Assembly: GCF_036850765.1 (NCBI RefSeq)
Contig: NC_089495.1
Location: 117,823,033-117,887,032 of the forward strand
Source of the DNA: Saccopteryx bilineata
Lineage: Eukaryota > Chordata > Mammalia > Chiroptera > Emballonuridae
DNA: 64,000 nt
Direction of reading: 5' to 3'
How positions within the stretch are numbered: the stretch's first letter is position 1; each line of letters starts with the position of its first letter. The notes beneath the pieces were generated by a model, which was not told where the DNA came from, ran no database searches, and saw nothing but the letters and a program-made list of their open reading frames with translations. A program made the position numbers and the translations under genes. Below, piece after piece: positions 34,180 to 45,761 of this stretch.

Positions 34180-35770
34180 CCCCTATTCAAACTGGAACAG
34201 TGGGTCTTGAGGGTCCCCTTTCCAGAAGTCTCCATCATATAATCTTGTAACCATGCCACTGTGTACCAACCCTTTTATTGGTAGCTTCTCGGGCTGTGTC
34301 AGCAGCTGGAATCTGGTATCCTGGTTTAAGTTACTGCCAAAGCCCCAAAAGAACCTTATTAGGCTTGCCATCCAATTTCTCCCTATCTTCCCCAGCCGCA
34401 ATTAAATCCACCCACATCTGTGTTCAGGTAACTTTCACAGGCCCATTTCCCCATTTCTCTTGCTAGTTGGAGAGGCAGCACAGGCAGCAGCCCTCACAGC
34501 TTTGTGATTCTGTGCTACCTTCAGCTTCCCCAAATCTGCTACCACCTGTGTAACTGGGTTGATGCACTGTCCCTCATAGGGGCCCAGGATAGCCACTAGT
34601 GACCCAAAAAGGGCTAATGAGGCACTGCATCCCAGCCATAAACACTTCCTCATCTGGTCCATGGGACCCCGGGTGGAAAGCAGCATTATTTATACCTAGT
34701 TCCCAAAGGACCTTTACTCACTATAGCACTGCCATCGACTCACAGCCCCTGGCAAGTCCCCAGCATTCTGCCAGACCTTACAAACGGCAGCTATCACCCA
34801 TTCTAATGTTTCCCTGGGTTGTCCTATCAGTTCTGAAGATGCTGCCCCAAGGTGGAGTGTGTAGTAATGGCAACCAATTTCTCCATCTCTGTTCCAGAGA
34901 GCATGATGCCATCCACCCCCTATGTCCCACAACCTCAGTAACCATGCTGCCAGTGGTTCCATGGGTTTCTGCCTGATCTGTGCCCCCAACTCCACCAGCT
35001 CTGCCTGGGTGTAGGACTGGACCACAGAGTGTTCCAATATCTGTGGAGGAGGCTATGGTTGCCCCTGAGGGATTCTTTGCTGCTGGGATTTTACCTTCTT
35101 GGCAACCACCAGCCAGGCTCTGAGTCTGTGGACAGCCGTTGCAGCTTGAGTCTCCACCTCAGAAGAGGAAAAGTCAGAAACACCTGCTCCAGCTGACTCA
35201 GAGCTGCTCCACAGGCAGGAATGAAGCTTCATCTTCCACGCCCACTTTGGCTCCTGTGGCTGCCAGCTCTCAGCTAACTCTTTAGCTCCTGAACCCACAG
35301 TTGTTTCTCCAACAGCTGTCACTGCCAACGTTCAGCTTCCAGGGTGAACTGCAACTCGTGAACCCACAGTTCCTCCAGAGATCACTCCAGTTCCAGGCAC
35401 CATTGGTGTTCTGCCTGCACCTCACACTGCAACTCTCAGACCCAGTTGGCCTCCCTCTCCAAGTGCTGGCTCCAGTTCATGCCATCGCTGGTTCTCAGCC
35501 TGTAGTCTGACTTGCAAATCTCAGATATGCAGCTCTTTCTCCAGTGACAATTCCAGCTCATGTCGTTGTTGCCGCTTGGTCCTCAGTTCACCCTGGAGCT
35601 TTCGATCTCGGGCCACCTCTCACACAGAGCTCTTGGTTTTCTCTCACAGGGCAGTAAAAACCACCCAGCCTACATCCCCCAAGAGGACAGCCACGGAGAA
35701 CCATATGCTGGAGAACAGCAACCACTCCTCTACCCCATTTTTCCAGGGTGTTGGCAGCTCCATACTGATC
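34180..35770 (-). pseudogene. Retroviral gag remnant
   Basis: The capsid-like part (35037-34714) contains a QKPMEPLAAWLLRLWD block that fits the major homology region. Upstream (35770-35340) the minus strand reads as a hydrophobic stretch followed by Glu/Leu/Arg/Gln-rich, coiled-coil-type sequence. No CCHC zinc knuckle was seen near the 3' end. Stops occur throughout. Confidence 0.7.
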
Positions 35771-35787
35771 TGCTCCGAACCCGCCAG
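35771..35787 (-). other. Primer-binding-site candidate
   Basis: Directly inside the 5' LTR the minus strand reads TGGCGGGTTCGGAGCAG, starting with the TGG expected opposite a tRNA CCA end. I could not assign the tRNA. Confidence 0.5.
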
Positions 35788-35788
35788 A

Positions 35789-36155
35789 TGTAACAACAGT
35801 GGCAGAGGCCAGGCAGGTCTACATTGGATTCAGGCACATGGTAGAGAAACTGTGGAGCCAGAAAGTGTTGGGCCATACTCGTTTATTGGAGGCTTACAAA
35901 GACAGTCAAGCAAATAAACAACAAAAGGGAAAGAGCTAATTAACAAAGGAAAATCTGCTATTCTCAGCAAAGGAGCAAGGAAAACTGCACCTCATGGTGG
36001 TAGGAGAGCCATCTGGGAGAATTGCCGCCCAGGGGGAGCACCCACAGCCTTATGTAGACTATGTACATGTACCTCTGCCGCGTGCTCATGCACTAATCAA
36101 GTAAAGTGCTTGCAGCTGGTAAACCCGGGAGCAAGCCTAACACAGCTGCCCCACA
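35789..36155 (-). repeat. 5' LTR of the endogenous retrovirus
   Basis: 367 bp, minus orientation. On the minus strand it starts TGTGGGGCAGC and carries an AATAAA (CCAATAAACG, near 35880-35890). Confidence 0.88.
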
Positions 36156-36160
36156 GTGGG

Positions 36161-36595
36161 GTATTAAAATCCCCTACTATTACAGTATTGCTGGCAATCT
36201 TGCCCTTTCTGTCCATCAAAATCTGCTCTATATATTTAGGTGCTCCTATATTAGGTGCATAAATATTTACAGTGGTTATATCCTCCTGTTGGATGGCTCC
36301 CTTTATCGTTATATAGTGACCTTTCTCCCTTACAATAACCTTTATTTTAAAGTCTATTTTGTCAGATATAAGTATTGCTACCCCAACTTTTTTTATTTCC
36401 ATTTACATGAAATACTTTTTTTCATCTTTTCACTTTCAGTCTATGTGTATCTTTTGTTCTGAGATGGGTCTCTTGTAGACAGCATATGTATGGGTCCTGT
36501 TTTCTTATCCATGCAGCTACCCTATGTCTTTTGACTGGAGCATTTAATCCATTTACATTTAAGGTTATTATTGATGTGTATTTATTTGTTGCCAT
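36161..36595 (-). pseudogene. Old L1 ORF2, endonuclease end
   Basis: The ATG region at 36595 and the endonuclease domain ([28 protein letters not shown] blocks) of the L1 split by the retrovirus. It continues at 30350. Confidence 0.85.
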
Positions 36596-36652
36596 TTTAT
36601 TCTTTAAATTTATAATCCCCTTTCTCTCTATTTCATTTTTCCTTTGTTCTTT

Positions 36653-37570
36653 TTATAACAGGTCCCTTAACATTTCTTGCAGTACTGGTTTGATGGTAAT
36701 GAATTCTTTGAGTCTTTTTATTTTCTGGGAAGCTTTTTATTTCTCCTTCGATTTTAAGTGATAGCCTTGCTGGATAAAGTAGTCTTGGTTGTTGGTTCTT
36801 GTTTTGCATCACTTTGAATATTTCTTGCCAACCCCTTCTGACCTCAAGTGTTTCTGTTGAGAAGTCAGATGTCATCCTTATGGGGGCTCCTCTGTAGGTA
36901 ATTAACTGCTTTTCTCTTTGCAGCTTTTAGTATTTTTTTCTTTCTCTCTTTACTTTGGCATTTTAATTATGATGTGGCTTGACATAGGCCTCCTTAGGTT
37001 CCTCTTTAATGGGACTCTCTATACTTCTTGAACTTGTGTGATTTTTTCCTTCCTCAGTTTAGGGAAACTTTCAGCTATGGTTTCTTCAAATAGGTTCTCT
37101 ATCCCTTGTTTGCTATCTTCTCCTTCAGGAACCCCTGTGATGCAGGTGTTGTTTCTCTGAATGTTGTCACAGAGCTCTCTTAGAGTTTCCTCAGTCTTTT
37201 TGAGCTTCTTTTTATTTTGCTGCTCTGCTTCTGTGCTTCCATTTATTTTGTCCTCTAAATTGCTGATTTGATCCTCTGCTTCATCCAGGCTGCTGTTGAT
37301 TCCTTCTAGTATAGTCTTCATTTCTGATGTTATATTTGTCATTTCTGACTGGTTCTTTTTATGATTTCAATGTCTTTTTTTATGCTTGCTATCTCTTTAT
37401 TTAGGTTCTCATTATGACCATCCATTGTTGCTCTAAGATCCTTAAGCATCCTAAAAATCATGATTTTAAACTCTGCATCTGGCAGTTTGATTACTTTCAT
37501 TTCATTTTAGTTCTTTTTCAGGGGATTTCTCTTGTTGATTCATTTGGGTCACATTTCTTTGTCTACCCAT
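36653..37570 (-). pseudogene. Old L1 ORF1 pseudogene
   Basis: ATG near 37570, coiled-coil region (SEMKTILEGINSSLDEAEDQ), RRM (NNTCITGVPEGED) and C-terminal domain on the minus strand, broken by frameshifts. The gap to ORF2 is about 57 bp, much shorter than in the young L1. Confidence 0.85.
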
Positions 37571-39651
37571 TTTGTTTGTGTATTAGATAATGCTGTGTGA
37601 CTGAAATTTTTGAGATGTCTTTATGAGGAAGATGGGCTTGGTGGTACTGACCTCCAGGCCACCTGTTTTCCTTGCTCTAGGAATGCTTCTTGAGGGTAGT
37701 ATTTTCCATCATGCTGTATGTGAATATTGAATGCAGTTGGTTCTTTTGTGAGTGTGGTTATTCCTTCCGGCTGGCTGGCTCTAAGTGTCAACCTTGAACA
37801 TGTGTATGACACACTATGCAGTATCTGTCCTGTTGGGCACATTTAGTCTCCACAGTACCTGGTGCCTGCTAGGCTCCTCCTTTGTGCGTGCTGCTTGTGT
37901 AGTTAGCTGAGTCAAAGATTGGTGCTCTCTGCCACCCACTACTGTTTGTGTTGGTTCTAGGTTTTCTTGGGTTGGCATCAGCCATTGTTTATAACATGCC
38001 ATGGGCTACCTGTCTGGAACTACTTCCCTGTTCACTGTTTGTGTCTGCATTTTCTGTGCCTGGGTAGTGTGGGAGAGGCCAACCAATGTATAAGGATCAG
38101 CTTCCTCCTGCTTAGAGATGAAAGCAACTCCGTAAAAGCCACAAGTTCTGTAAGATTTGCCTCCACTTTTCAGCTGCTCCACCTCTTCCTTGTCTTCCCA
38201 CAAAGTCTTCTGTAGAAAGCCTTTAGGAGGGTGGGCTCAGACTGGTCCCATCCAACTAACCACTCTACAGGTTACAAACTTGGTAGTTAGGGCAGCTGAG
38301 GTTGGGAATACAACATTAGTGGGGCCCCCTACTTCAGGGGTCTCTTGGCCAGGACCTCAATATAGGGAAAGTGGCCACTACTCCAGAGCCTAATCCATCA
38401 GCCACTGCTAGATACTCAAATTTTATTTCTCTCCAACAAAGTGAACAGCAGATTGAGATCAAGTGAGGCTGACAGTCCCCTCTGCAGAAGTTCTTACAGC
38501 TGGTAAGACCCTGGTTCAAGAAGGAAGACTGAGAGAGTCCTTTCCTGGGGCTGACTGTACCACCCTCCAGAAATGGCTAAGTAAGCCCCTCCACCTGACC
38601 CAGCAAAAGGCTCACAGGGACCCACACTTTAAATGTCCATGCTTCAAGCCTCTCTCCTTTCCCCCTATGGAATCTAGCCCAGCAGGGCAGGATATCTAGC
38701 ACCCAAGCTAGCTGATTGTGAAACTCCATCTTATTTAATGCACATGAGTTACTGTGCTGGTGCTGATCACAGAAAGTGGAATGAATCTCGGCTGGGCCAG
38801 ATATAAGGAGCCCCTTCCTTAGGATACCCACCCTAGCAAGGGTTGTTAGGTTCTGAACCAATGTTCTCTGCAGCTGTCCACTGGATGAAGCTCCAGCCTC
38901 AACACCAGAAAACTGATGGCCCCTGTGCTTCCTGGTTGACTTCTCAGAACAACCCAGTCTCCATGGAGACTGGGATAGACTCAGGATAGACTCCCGAGGG
39001 CAGGGCTATTGCTTTTCTTTAGGCTGATGCCACTCAGAGGGGACTGCCCCACCCAAAAAAGATGGCAACTGTGGTATTGGAAAATGACTCAGCCCAGGGG
39101 TTTCGGTGGCTGTCTCCCACTATCTCTTTCCCTGGCCTCCAACTTTACACTCTTCTCACACGACTCCAGTCCTCTTAGCCCTCCCTCCATTGGAGCCCTG
39201 GGGAAGAGGCTATGAACAAGATTTTCTGCACTGGCCGTTTAAGATGAAGCTGTGTCTTCAAGAGCTCCCGTCTCTTTCTCACAGACAGAAACCTAGGCTC
39301 TTTTCACTGCCAAATGATGTTTGGGTGCCTCTTCTAGGCTCTGGGGCTCTAGGCTGGATGCTGGCCTGGGGCTGAGGACCCATACCTCTCAACGCAAACC
39401 TCCCCGCAGTGAGAGTCCCTCTAAACTCTCAGCCTTGGCTTGCTCCTAGGAGTAGGGCAGCCTTTCTGCATCTCCATCCTTCCTACCAGTCTCGGTGTGG
39501 CTTCTTCTGTGATCCTTGGTTATAGACTCCTCTTCATTTAGTCCAAAGTTGTTTTTTCAAGATGATTGTTCTTAAATTAAGTGTAATCCAATTTGGTCCT
39601 GGGAGGTGGCAGCTGGAACGCGTGCCTACTCCATCGCCATCTTGGAATCTC
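37571..39651 (-). promoter_or_regulatory. Old L1 5' UTR, single-unit (YY1) type
   Basis: Leader of the split L1. The 5' end matches that of the L1 at 8636-15797 (minus strand CAAGATGGCGATGGAGTA). No tandem monomers were seen. Confidence 0.75.
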
Positions 39652-39666
39652 TCCTAGGCATCTTTT

Positions 39667-40614
39667 CAAGCAGTGTTTTCGAACTGTGGGATGAAACTTA
39701 TTAGTGGATTGGTTTAGTGAATTACAACAGCAATATAAAAATAGAATGGAATAGAAAGTACCAGCATGTATCACACAGAGGGTAAATATTGTTTCAAAAA
39801 GTGTTTCAGTTATATATAAATATATGTGTGGGTATAATGGGTCTAAATATGCCTGTAGTCATGGTCAACAAAGTTTGGAAGCCATTTTACACTCCTGAGT
39901 ATTGTGGCTTCTAAACAAATAACAATGGCTCACACCACTGCAGGATTATGCTATGTTAGTATAATAGTGTTGTAGATTTGTCACCTTGCAGTTACAAATT
40001 ATTGTTGTGTGTCTTATTTTCTTCCCATAAGTCAATTCTTTGTTACTTTGCTGATTCTTTGATTCAACAAAGTATAATATGTTGAAAAAGAATTGTTAAT
40101 TTTTATATAACTAGAGCTTTTTTAATAATCTCTAATTCATGTACCAACCATTGAATTTGGGTTTCACCATCCCCATTTTGTAGGTGAATGAACTGATTCT
40201 GAGGGAGCTTACTTGTATAAAACTACATTTGACAAAAAATGGAGGAAGCAAAAATTGACTCGTCTTTTGCTCCAAAGCCATTGCAGACTGCTTACCACCC
40301 TACTTTGCACTATATTTTAAAGATGTTATACAGTATTAGCTACACAAAAATTTACACTGTTATTTTCACTTGATGAATTCCATAGTTGATCTATTAAATG
40401 GACTTTTCTTGATTTTCCTCAATTAGTATAAACTGACTGAAATGATTATAAACTACACATAACTTTTAATTGGCTACCCCAACCCTACCCTACAAAAACA
40501 AACAGACATTATGAACAATTAAACACGTTTTTCATTATTACCTTGACTTTTCCCATATACATCCAGTCACAAATTAAGAAGTTATCAAGGTTTAAATTTT
40601 TCCTACACCTATTT
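39667..40614. other. Unassigned, with a MIR-like patch
   Basis: Mostly AT-rich without recognisable features. 40140-40300 resembles MIR (ccccattttgtaggtgaatgaac block). No gene seen. Confidence 0.4.
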
Positions 40615-40968
40615 AAATTTTTTTTAAGTGCAACAAGGGGAGACAGAGACAGACTTCCATGTGCGTCCTGACTGGGGTCCAGCCAGCGAGCCCACTATGG
40701 GCACGATATTCTGCCCATCTGGGGCCATGCTTGCAACTGAGTTATTTTTAGCCCCTGAGGCAGAGGCTCTCCGGAGCCACTCTCAGTGCCCAGGGCCAAG
40801 TTGCTCGAACCAACTGAGCCATGGCTGTGGGAAGGGGAGAGAGAGAGAAGGGGGAGTAGGAAGGGAGGAGAAGCAGATGGTCACTTCTGCATGCCCTGAC
40901 TGGAAATCAAACCTGGGACATCCACACACCAGGCCAACACTCTACCATTGAGGCAACTAGCCAGGGCC
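40615..40968 (-). repeat. Older long SINE subfamily
   Basis: Same architecture as the long VES-type SINEs, with a tRNA head at 40968 (GGCCCTGGCTAG on minus), but the body is clearly different (AACTGAGCCATGGCTGTGG at about 40815-40833). No CTCF core is kept. The SINE at 59160-59510 is of the same subfamily. Confidence 0.85.
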
Positions 40969-42145
40969 TAAAGTTTTTCTCATTCTTTCTTTAGAACCAA
41001 AGAACATTGTAGAAATAGCTCCATTTCTCAAATACCATTTCTGAGCTTGGTACTTTAACTTGTGTTAAGAGTACACATATTCATAGAAAATACTAAAACA
41101 TGTAAATATAAGTCATCTATAATCCCACTGTGCTATTTTATATTATAATTTTTATTTACTACAACTGGTAAAAACATTTTCCTGCTAGTTATATATTTTT
41201 TTAGAATGTAATTTTTTGTAATGTTATATCATCATAGTTTATTGAATTATTCCCTTAATGTTGACTATTTTAATGTGTTTTCTCTACCTTAGCTACTTAT
41301 CAAAAGGACTGCCCCTGAACAATCTGTCCGGTAATGGGTCCTAGAATCCGCTTCCCTCATGTCCTTTGATTCCAGGCCAGGCCAGGTTCTCTGTTAGTGT
41401 TTCTAACCTCTCCAAAACACTTCATGAGCAGAAAACAATGAGGCTGCACAATGAAAAAAAAATGTTTACAGTTTTCTATTCTTAGGAACCAGTGCCTATG
41501 GTATCACCTTTTGAAATCCTTGCTTATAAGAATATGATTTTTCACAGTTAATACATGCCACGAGTCATGCCAATAAGGATACCTATTAACTTATCAGAAG
41601 CTTTCCACAGTTTCAAACCTCATCCTAAAGAGACTATTTCTCCTATTTATCTTGAAGAGGTTTTTTTTTCAAATAAGTATACATAAAGGTCTCTAGATTA
41701 TATCTTCCATTGAGGAAACTGTACAAAGATAATAAGCTATAATTTAAAGTATCTGACTACTCAAGGAAGAATACACTCTTATCCATCTAGCTAAATATTG
41801 GACACAATTTGCTATCCCGTGGTTACCGCTAAAGAAATTTGCTATATTGCATATACCTTGAGAGCCTATATTTGGGAAGGACTCTGATTTATACAGCTAA
41901 TTTATATGTGGGTATATTTTCTTATATTCCTCTAATGGGATAAAGTCACATAAGTCAAAGATTGACAACAGTTCTGTACTTAGTACAAGACCAGGAAAAA
42001 TTGTGTGAGATGTGGCCTCCTAAAACCATCAAACATCTCTCTGTTCTTTATTTAGCCTAAAGAGTTTTTTGTTTACATAGGGAAAAAATATAGTTTAAAC
42101 TATACTGTCATTTACATTTATTTCAGTGCCCATATTTGCTCACTA
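40969..42145. other. Unassigned AT-rich sequence
   Basis: No gene or identifiable repeat. Confidence 0.35.
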
Positions 42146-42161
42146 AAAAGATCAAGGCTGA

Positions 42162-42372
42162 GCCTGGCCTGTGGTGGCGCAGTGGATAAAGCGTCAACTT
42201 GGAATGCTGAGGTCACTGGTTCAAAACCCTGGGCTTGCCCGGTCAAGGCACATACTACAAGCAGTCAATGAACAATTAAAGTGAAGCAACTATGAGTTGA
42301 TACTTCCTGTTTTCCCCCCTTACTCTCACTCTAAATTTCAATAAATAAAATCTTTAAAAAATTAATAAAATT
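42162..42372 (+). repeat. tRNA-headed SINE, third type
   Basis: Head GCCTGGCCTGTGGTGGCGC with GCAGTGGATAAAGCG (A box) and CACTGGTTCAAAACCC (B box), then a short body and an A-rich tail with AATAAA. Flanked by a perfect 16-bp duplication aaaagatcaaggctga (42146-42161 and 42373-42388). Confidence 0.92.
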
Positions 42373-42388
42373 AAAAGATCAAGGCTGA

Positions 42389-42956
42389 TAATTTAATTGT
42401 ATTTATATTGTTGTGAAATGGTATAATCTTAAGCCATCCTTGAATATATTACTGTTTTAGCTTAGAAAATAACAACTCTTCATGTTGGAAGACAAAAAAA
42501 AAATAGTTCCTGAATTTATAAAAAGAAAACATGTAAATACTGAATGGCAAGCTCAAACTTCTTTAAGTTCTCTTACCATCTGCTGTTTTGTTGCTATAAA
42601 ATCTAGCAGTTCAACTTCCAAAATACAATGGACACCTGTTTTGTCAGTCACTTTCACATGCAAATACAACTAAGTAGAATGAAAGATAGTTAGACTTGCG
42701 TTTACACTAGGTTCTCTTTCACTCCCAGCAGCTGATCCATCTGATGCTTTTTTGAAAGTTGCTGTGAGCCAGACACCTCAAACATCTGAGCATGTATGCT
42801 CTTATTTCATAATTGATTTCAGAGATAAGAAGGAAAGGCACTTCTGAATTCTTTAGGTCCTTTAGTAGCATATATAAAAAAAAGCAAAAGAATAATGAAA
42901 ACTTTGCCCTTTTCCAGGTTATAAGACTTCTAAAGATGATGGAAAACCCTCTATCT
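42389..42956. other. Unassigned sequence
   Basis: No gene seen. The open frame at 42482-42673 is AT-driven. Confidence 0.3.
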
Positions 42957-43257
42957 CAGGGGTCGGGAACCTACGGCTTGTGAGCCAGATGTGGCTCTTT
43001 TGATGGCTGCCACAAAAAATAAAAAAATAATGTTAAAAATATAAAACATTTTTATGTATTACAATCCATTCATTTCCTACCACTCATGTTCGTGGTTGCG
43101 GGTGGCTGGAGCCAATCACAGCTGTCCTCCGGGACAACACCAAATTTTTATTGGATAATGTGTAATGTACATGGGTCATTGTATGGCTCTCATGGAATTA
43201 CATTTTAAAATATGTGGCATTCATGGCTCTCTCAACCAAAAAGGTTCCTGACGCCTG
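42957..43257. mobile_element. Non-autonomous hAT element, 301 bp
   Basis: Inverted ends CAGGGGTCGGGAACCT and AGGTTCCTGACGCCTG, with a perfect 8-bp duplication ctctatct at 42949-42956 and 43258-43265. A third hAT family in this window. No coding capacity. Confidence 0.93.
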
Positions 43258-43265
43258 CTCTATCT

Positions 43266-44244
43266 CAACGCAATGGTCTATGTGATTTTTAATATATAGG
43301 AAATTGTGAAATCATATCATTTATGTGGTATAGGTCATTAAAAGTTCTTATAATAGATGTTACACATAAATAATACATGCACTCTGCCATTAAGGTAGAT
43401 AAGGCAATAGAAACTAGGTATGTTCAAACAGAAATACAAGATCACATTTTCATTTTTATCTATTTTGAAATACCTCCAGGATACAAAAGTGGAAACTTCT
43501 GGTGGGTGTATAATAAATATAATTTGCAATTCAGAGACAACTGGGCTGATGGCCTTAGAGATGGCAATTGAAGCCATGAGTAAACCAGGCCATTTGTTGA
43601 AAGCACACAGAAAAGTAAGATTGTTGATGATACAAACTTGGCAAAGCAACTTTTAAGGGCTAGAAGAATCACTAAATGTAGACGGGACCATAATTTAAAT
43701 CATAGGAACAGGGAAACCCAGGAAAAAAATATTGTCCTGAAAGTTAAAAGGAAGAGGAGAGTATTCAAAACAAGTGAGCAAAGTGAGCAGTGAGAAATGC
43801 CTAGAGACTCTGCTGCAGGAGCTAGAAAAGGAGCCCTGTATGCACCCGTTAGAGAGAAACAGCTCAGAGCCCAATGTGGGGGTCAGAGGCAGCTGACAGA
43901 GGTCAAGGAGTGAAAAACAAAGGCAGTGAGTATATCCACTTTTTTCCTTCAAAATGTTTAACATTTATTGCATTTTTTCTTCTTACTTCAATTGATGTTT
44001 ATTGGGATGACACTGGTTCATGAAGTTTGGCAGAGAAAAGCAAAGCTAATGTAGTGGTTTTATGAGGAGAGTCAGCGTACAATGAAAGTTACCTTTTGTT
44101 TTGTTCTAGTGAAAGAGATAAGCATGTTGCAAAGAAAAAACAAGCCCTAGCCAGTGAAAGAGAAATTAAAAACATGAAATGATTAGTAATTAAGTCCTAG
44201 AGGCAGCAGATAGACTTGGGAAGACATTTGAGATCTCTTTCTTT
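43266..44244. other. Unassigned sequence
   Basis: No gene seen. A weak L1 3'-end-like patch lies at about 43985-44025. Confidence 0.3.
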
Positions 44245-44259
44245 AAGACAGGAGGAAGA

Positions 44260-44441
44260 GCCTGACCTGTGGTGGCGCAGTGGAATAAAGTGTCGACCTG
44301 GAACACTGAGGTCACTGGTTTGAAACCCTGGGCTTGCCTGGTCAAGGCACATATGGAAGTTGATGCTTCCTGCTCCTCCGCCTTCTCTGCCTCTCTTTTT
44401 TTTCTCTCTCTCTCCTCTCTGAAAATTGAATAAAGTCTTAA
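44260..44441 (+). repeat. tRNA-headed SINE, third type, split by L1
   Basis: Head and body at 44260-44441. The tail continues after the L1 at 50493-50557. The SINE's own duplication aagacaggaggaaga lies at 44245-44259 and 50558-50572, proving that the L1 landed inside the SINE. Confidence 0.9.
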
Positions 44442-44600
44442 AAAAAAAACTTGAGAAAGAAGACTTAAAAGATAGCAGCAGAGTAGGCAGATGCACAGAC
44501 GCCCAGCTCTCACCACCAAACTGGAATACAAATCAATTTAGGAAAAATCAGCATGAAAAACCAACTCTGAACTACAAGAACAGCTCTCAAAAACCAAGGA

Positions 44601-44979
44601 CTAGCTGGCCCTGGCCGGTTGGCTCAGCGGTAGAGCATCGGCCTCGCGTGCGGGGGACCCGGGTTCGATTCCCGGCCAGGGCACATAGGAGAAGCGCCCA
44701 TTTGCTTCTCCACCCCATCTCCTCCTTCCTATCTGTCTCTCTCTTCCCCTCCCACAGCCGAGGCTCCATTGGAGCAAAGATGGCCCGGGCGCTGGGGATG
44801 GCTCCTTGGCCTCTGCCCCAGGTGCTAGAGTGGCTCTGGTCACGGCAGAGCGACGCCCCAGAGGGGCAGAGCATCGCCCCCTGGTGGATCCCGGTCGGGC
44901 GCATGCGGGAGTCTGTCTGACTGTCTCTCCCCATTTCCAGCTTCAGAAAAATACAAAAAAAACAAAACAAAACAAAACA
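44601..44979 (+). repeat. Long VES-type SINE
   Basis: Inserted in the L1 5' UTR between aaaaaccaagga (44589-44600 and 44980-44991). The body is the one-motif form, because one 22-bp unit and adjacent bases are missing. CTCF-core match at 44875-44887. Confidence 0.92.
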
Positions 44980-45761
44980 AAAAACCAAGGAGTAAAGAAG
45001 AAGCCACGACAAACCTGGTAGGGAGCGCCTGAATCTCCCCTGCTTACAGGAACGGGGGGGGGGGGGGTGAGGCTGAGAGCCCAGAGGGGATCTCACACAA
45101 GGGAAAAGGGCAGAAACTACTTCTCACAGCCACTTGCCTGGCAACCAGAGAGTGAGGTGTGTTGAAAAGACCAGCTTATCTCCCAAGCGGAAAGGAAAGA
45201 GAGAGAGACAGCCTGTGAGGGGCTAAGGAATGAAGGAGATGACCTAAAAGCTGACTCATCCGTGCTGGAGGCGGCCATAGCTGGGGAAGGGACTGAACCT
45301 TTCACAAAACAGAGCTGAATTGCTTCCAGATCAGAGATCTCTGGACATCTATCCAGCTCCAATCAGCGCAACAAGACACAGCTGAAAACAAGAAGTGGGG
45401 AGGAGGGGTAGTAACTCAGGTCTTCATGGAGATCTGAGATACACCTCCCCCTACTGAAGCTGAGAAAACACCCTGCCCTCAGAGAGATTAATTGGCTAAA
45501 GAGGACTTCAGAGTCTCAGGTTACACCCATTGCATTCCTGGATACAGTTTCAAGGAAGCTCCCTGCTGAGATCAGTAAAAAGACTACACCTGTTAAGAAA
45601 ACAAACAAATCAAGACTTCAAAGCTGCCCAAATCCAAAAGTGGATTACAGATAACAGCTGATACCAACCCAAGAAGACCTAGAAATAACTGAAAACTGGA
45701 GGCAGACAACACCAAGCCTAGACTCAACCAACTCTACAAATAAAAAACCCAAAAACAGACA

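Larger units (their letters stand above)
30356..36155 (-). mobile_element. Endogenous retrovirus without env, minus strand
   Basis: 5,800 bp with two LTRs, 5-bp target duplications gtgag/gtggg (30351-30355 and 36156-36160), and gag, protease, reverse transcriptase, RNase H and integrase remnants in order on the minus strand. There is no space or sequence for env between integrase and the 3' LTR. The 5-bp duplication, the missing env and the protease wording fit a class III (ERVL-like) element, but I am not certain. All genes are broken. The two LTRs differ at roughly 15-20% of positions by eye, so it is old. Confidence 0.88.
17931..39651 (-). mobile_element. Full-length old L1 split by four insertions
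   Basis: 3' UTR from 17931, ORF2 in pieces (18250-18779, 26674-28745, 29139-29697, 30186-30350, 36161-36595), ORF1 at 36653-37570, and a 5' UTR to 39651. The outer target duplication tcctagacatctttt (17916-17930) / tcctaggcatctttt (39652-39666) matches at 14 of 15. Subtracting the young L1, the SINE, the solo LTR and the retrovirus leaves about 7.1 kb, the length of a complete bat L1. The YY1-type site lies at 39644-39636. It is the same 5' UTR class as the L1 at 8636-15797. Confidence 0.9.

Noticed and set aside
43985..44025. L1 3'-end-like patch
   Set aside because: Too short and diverged to support.
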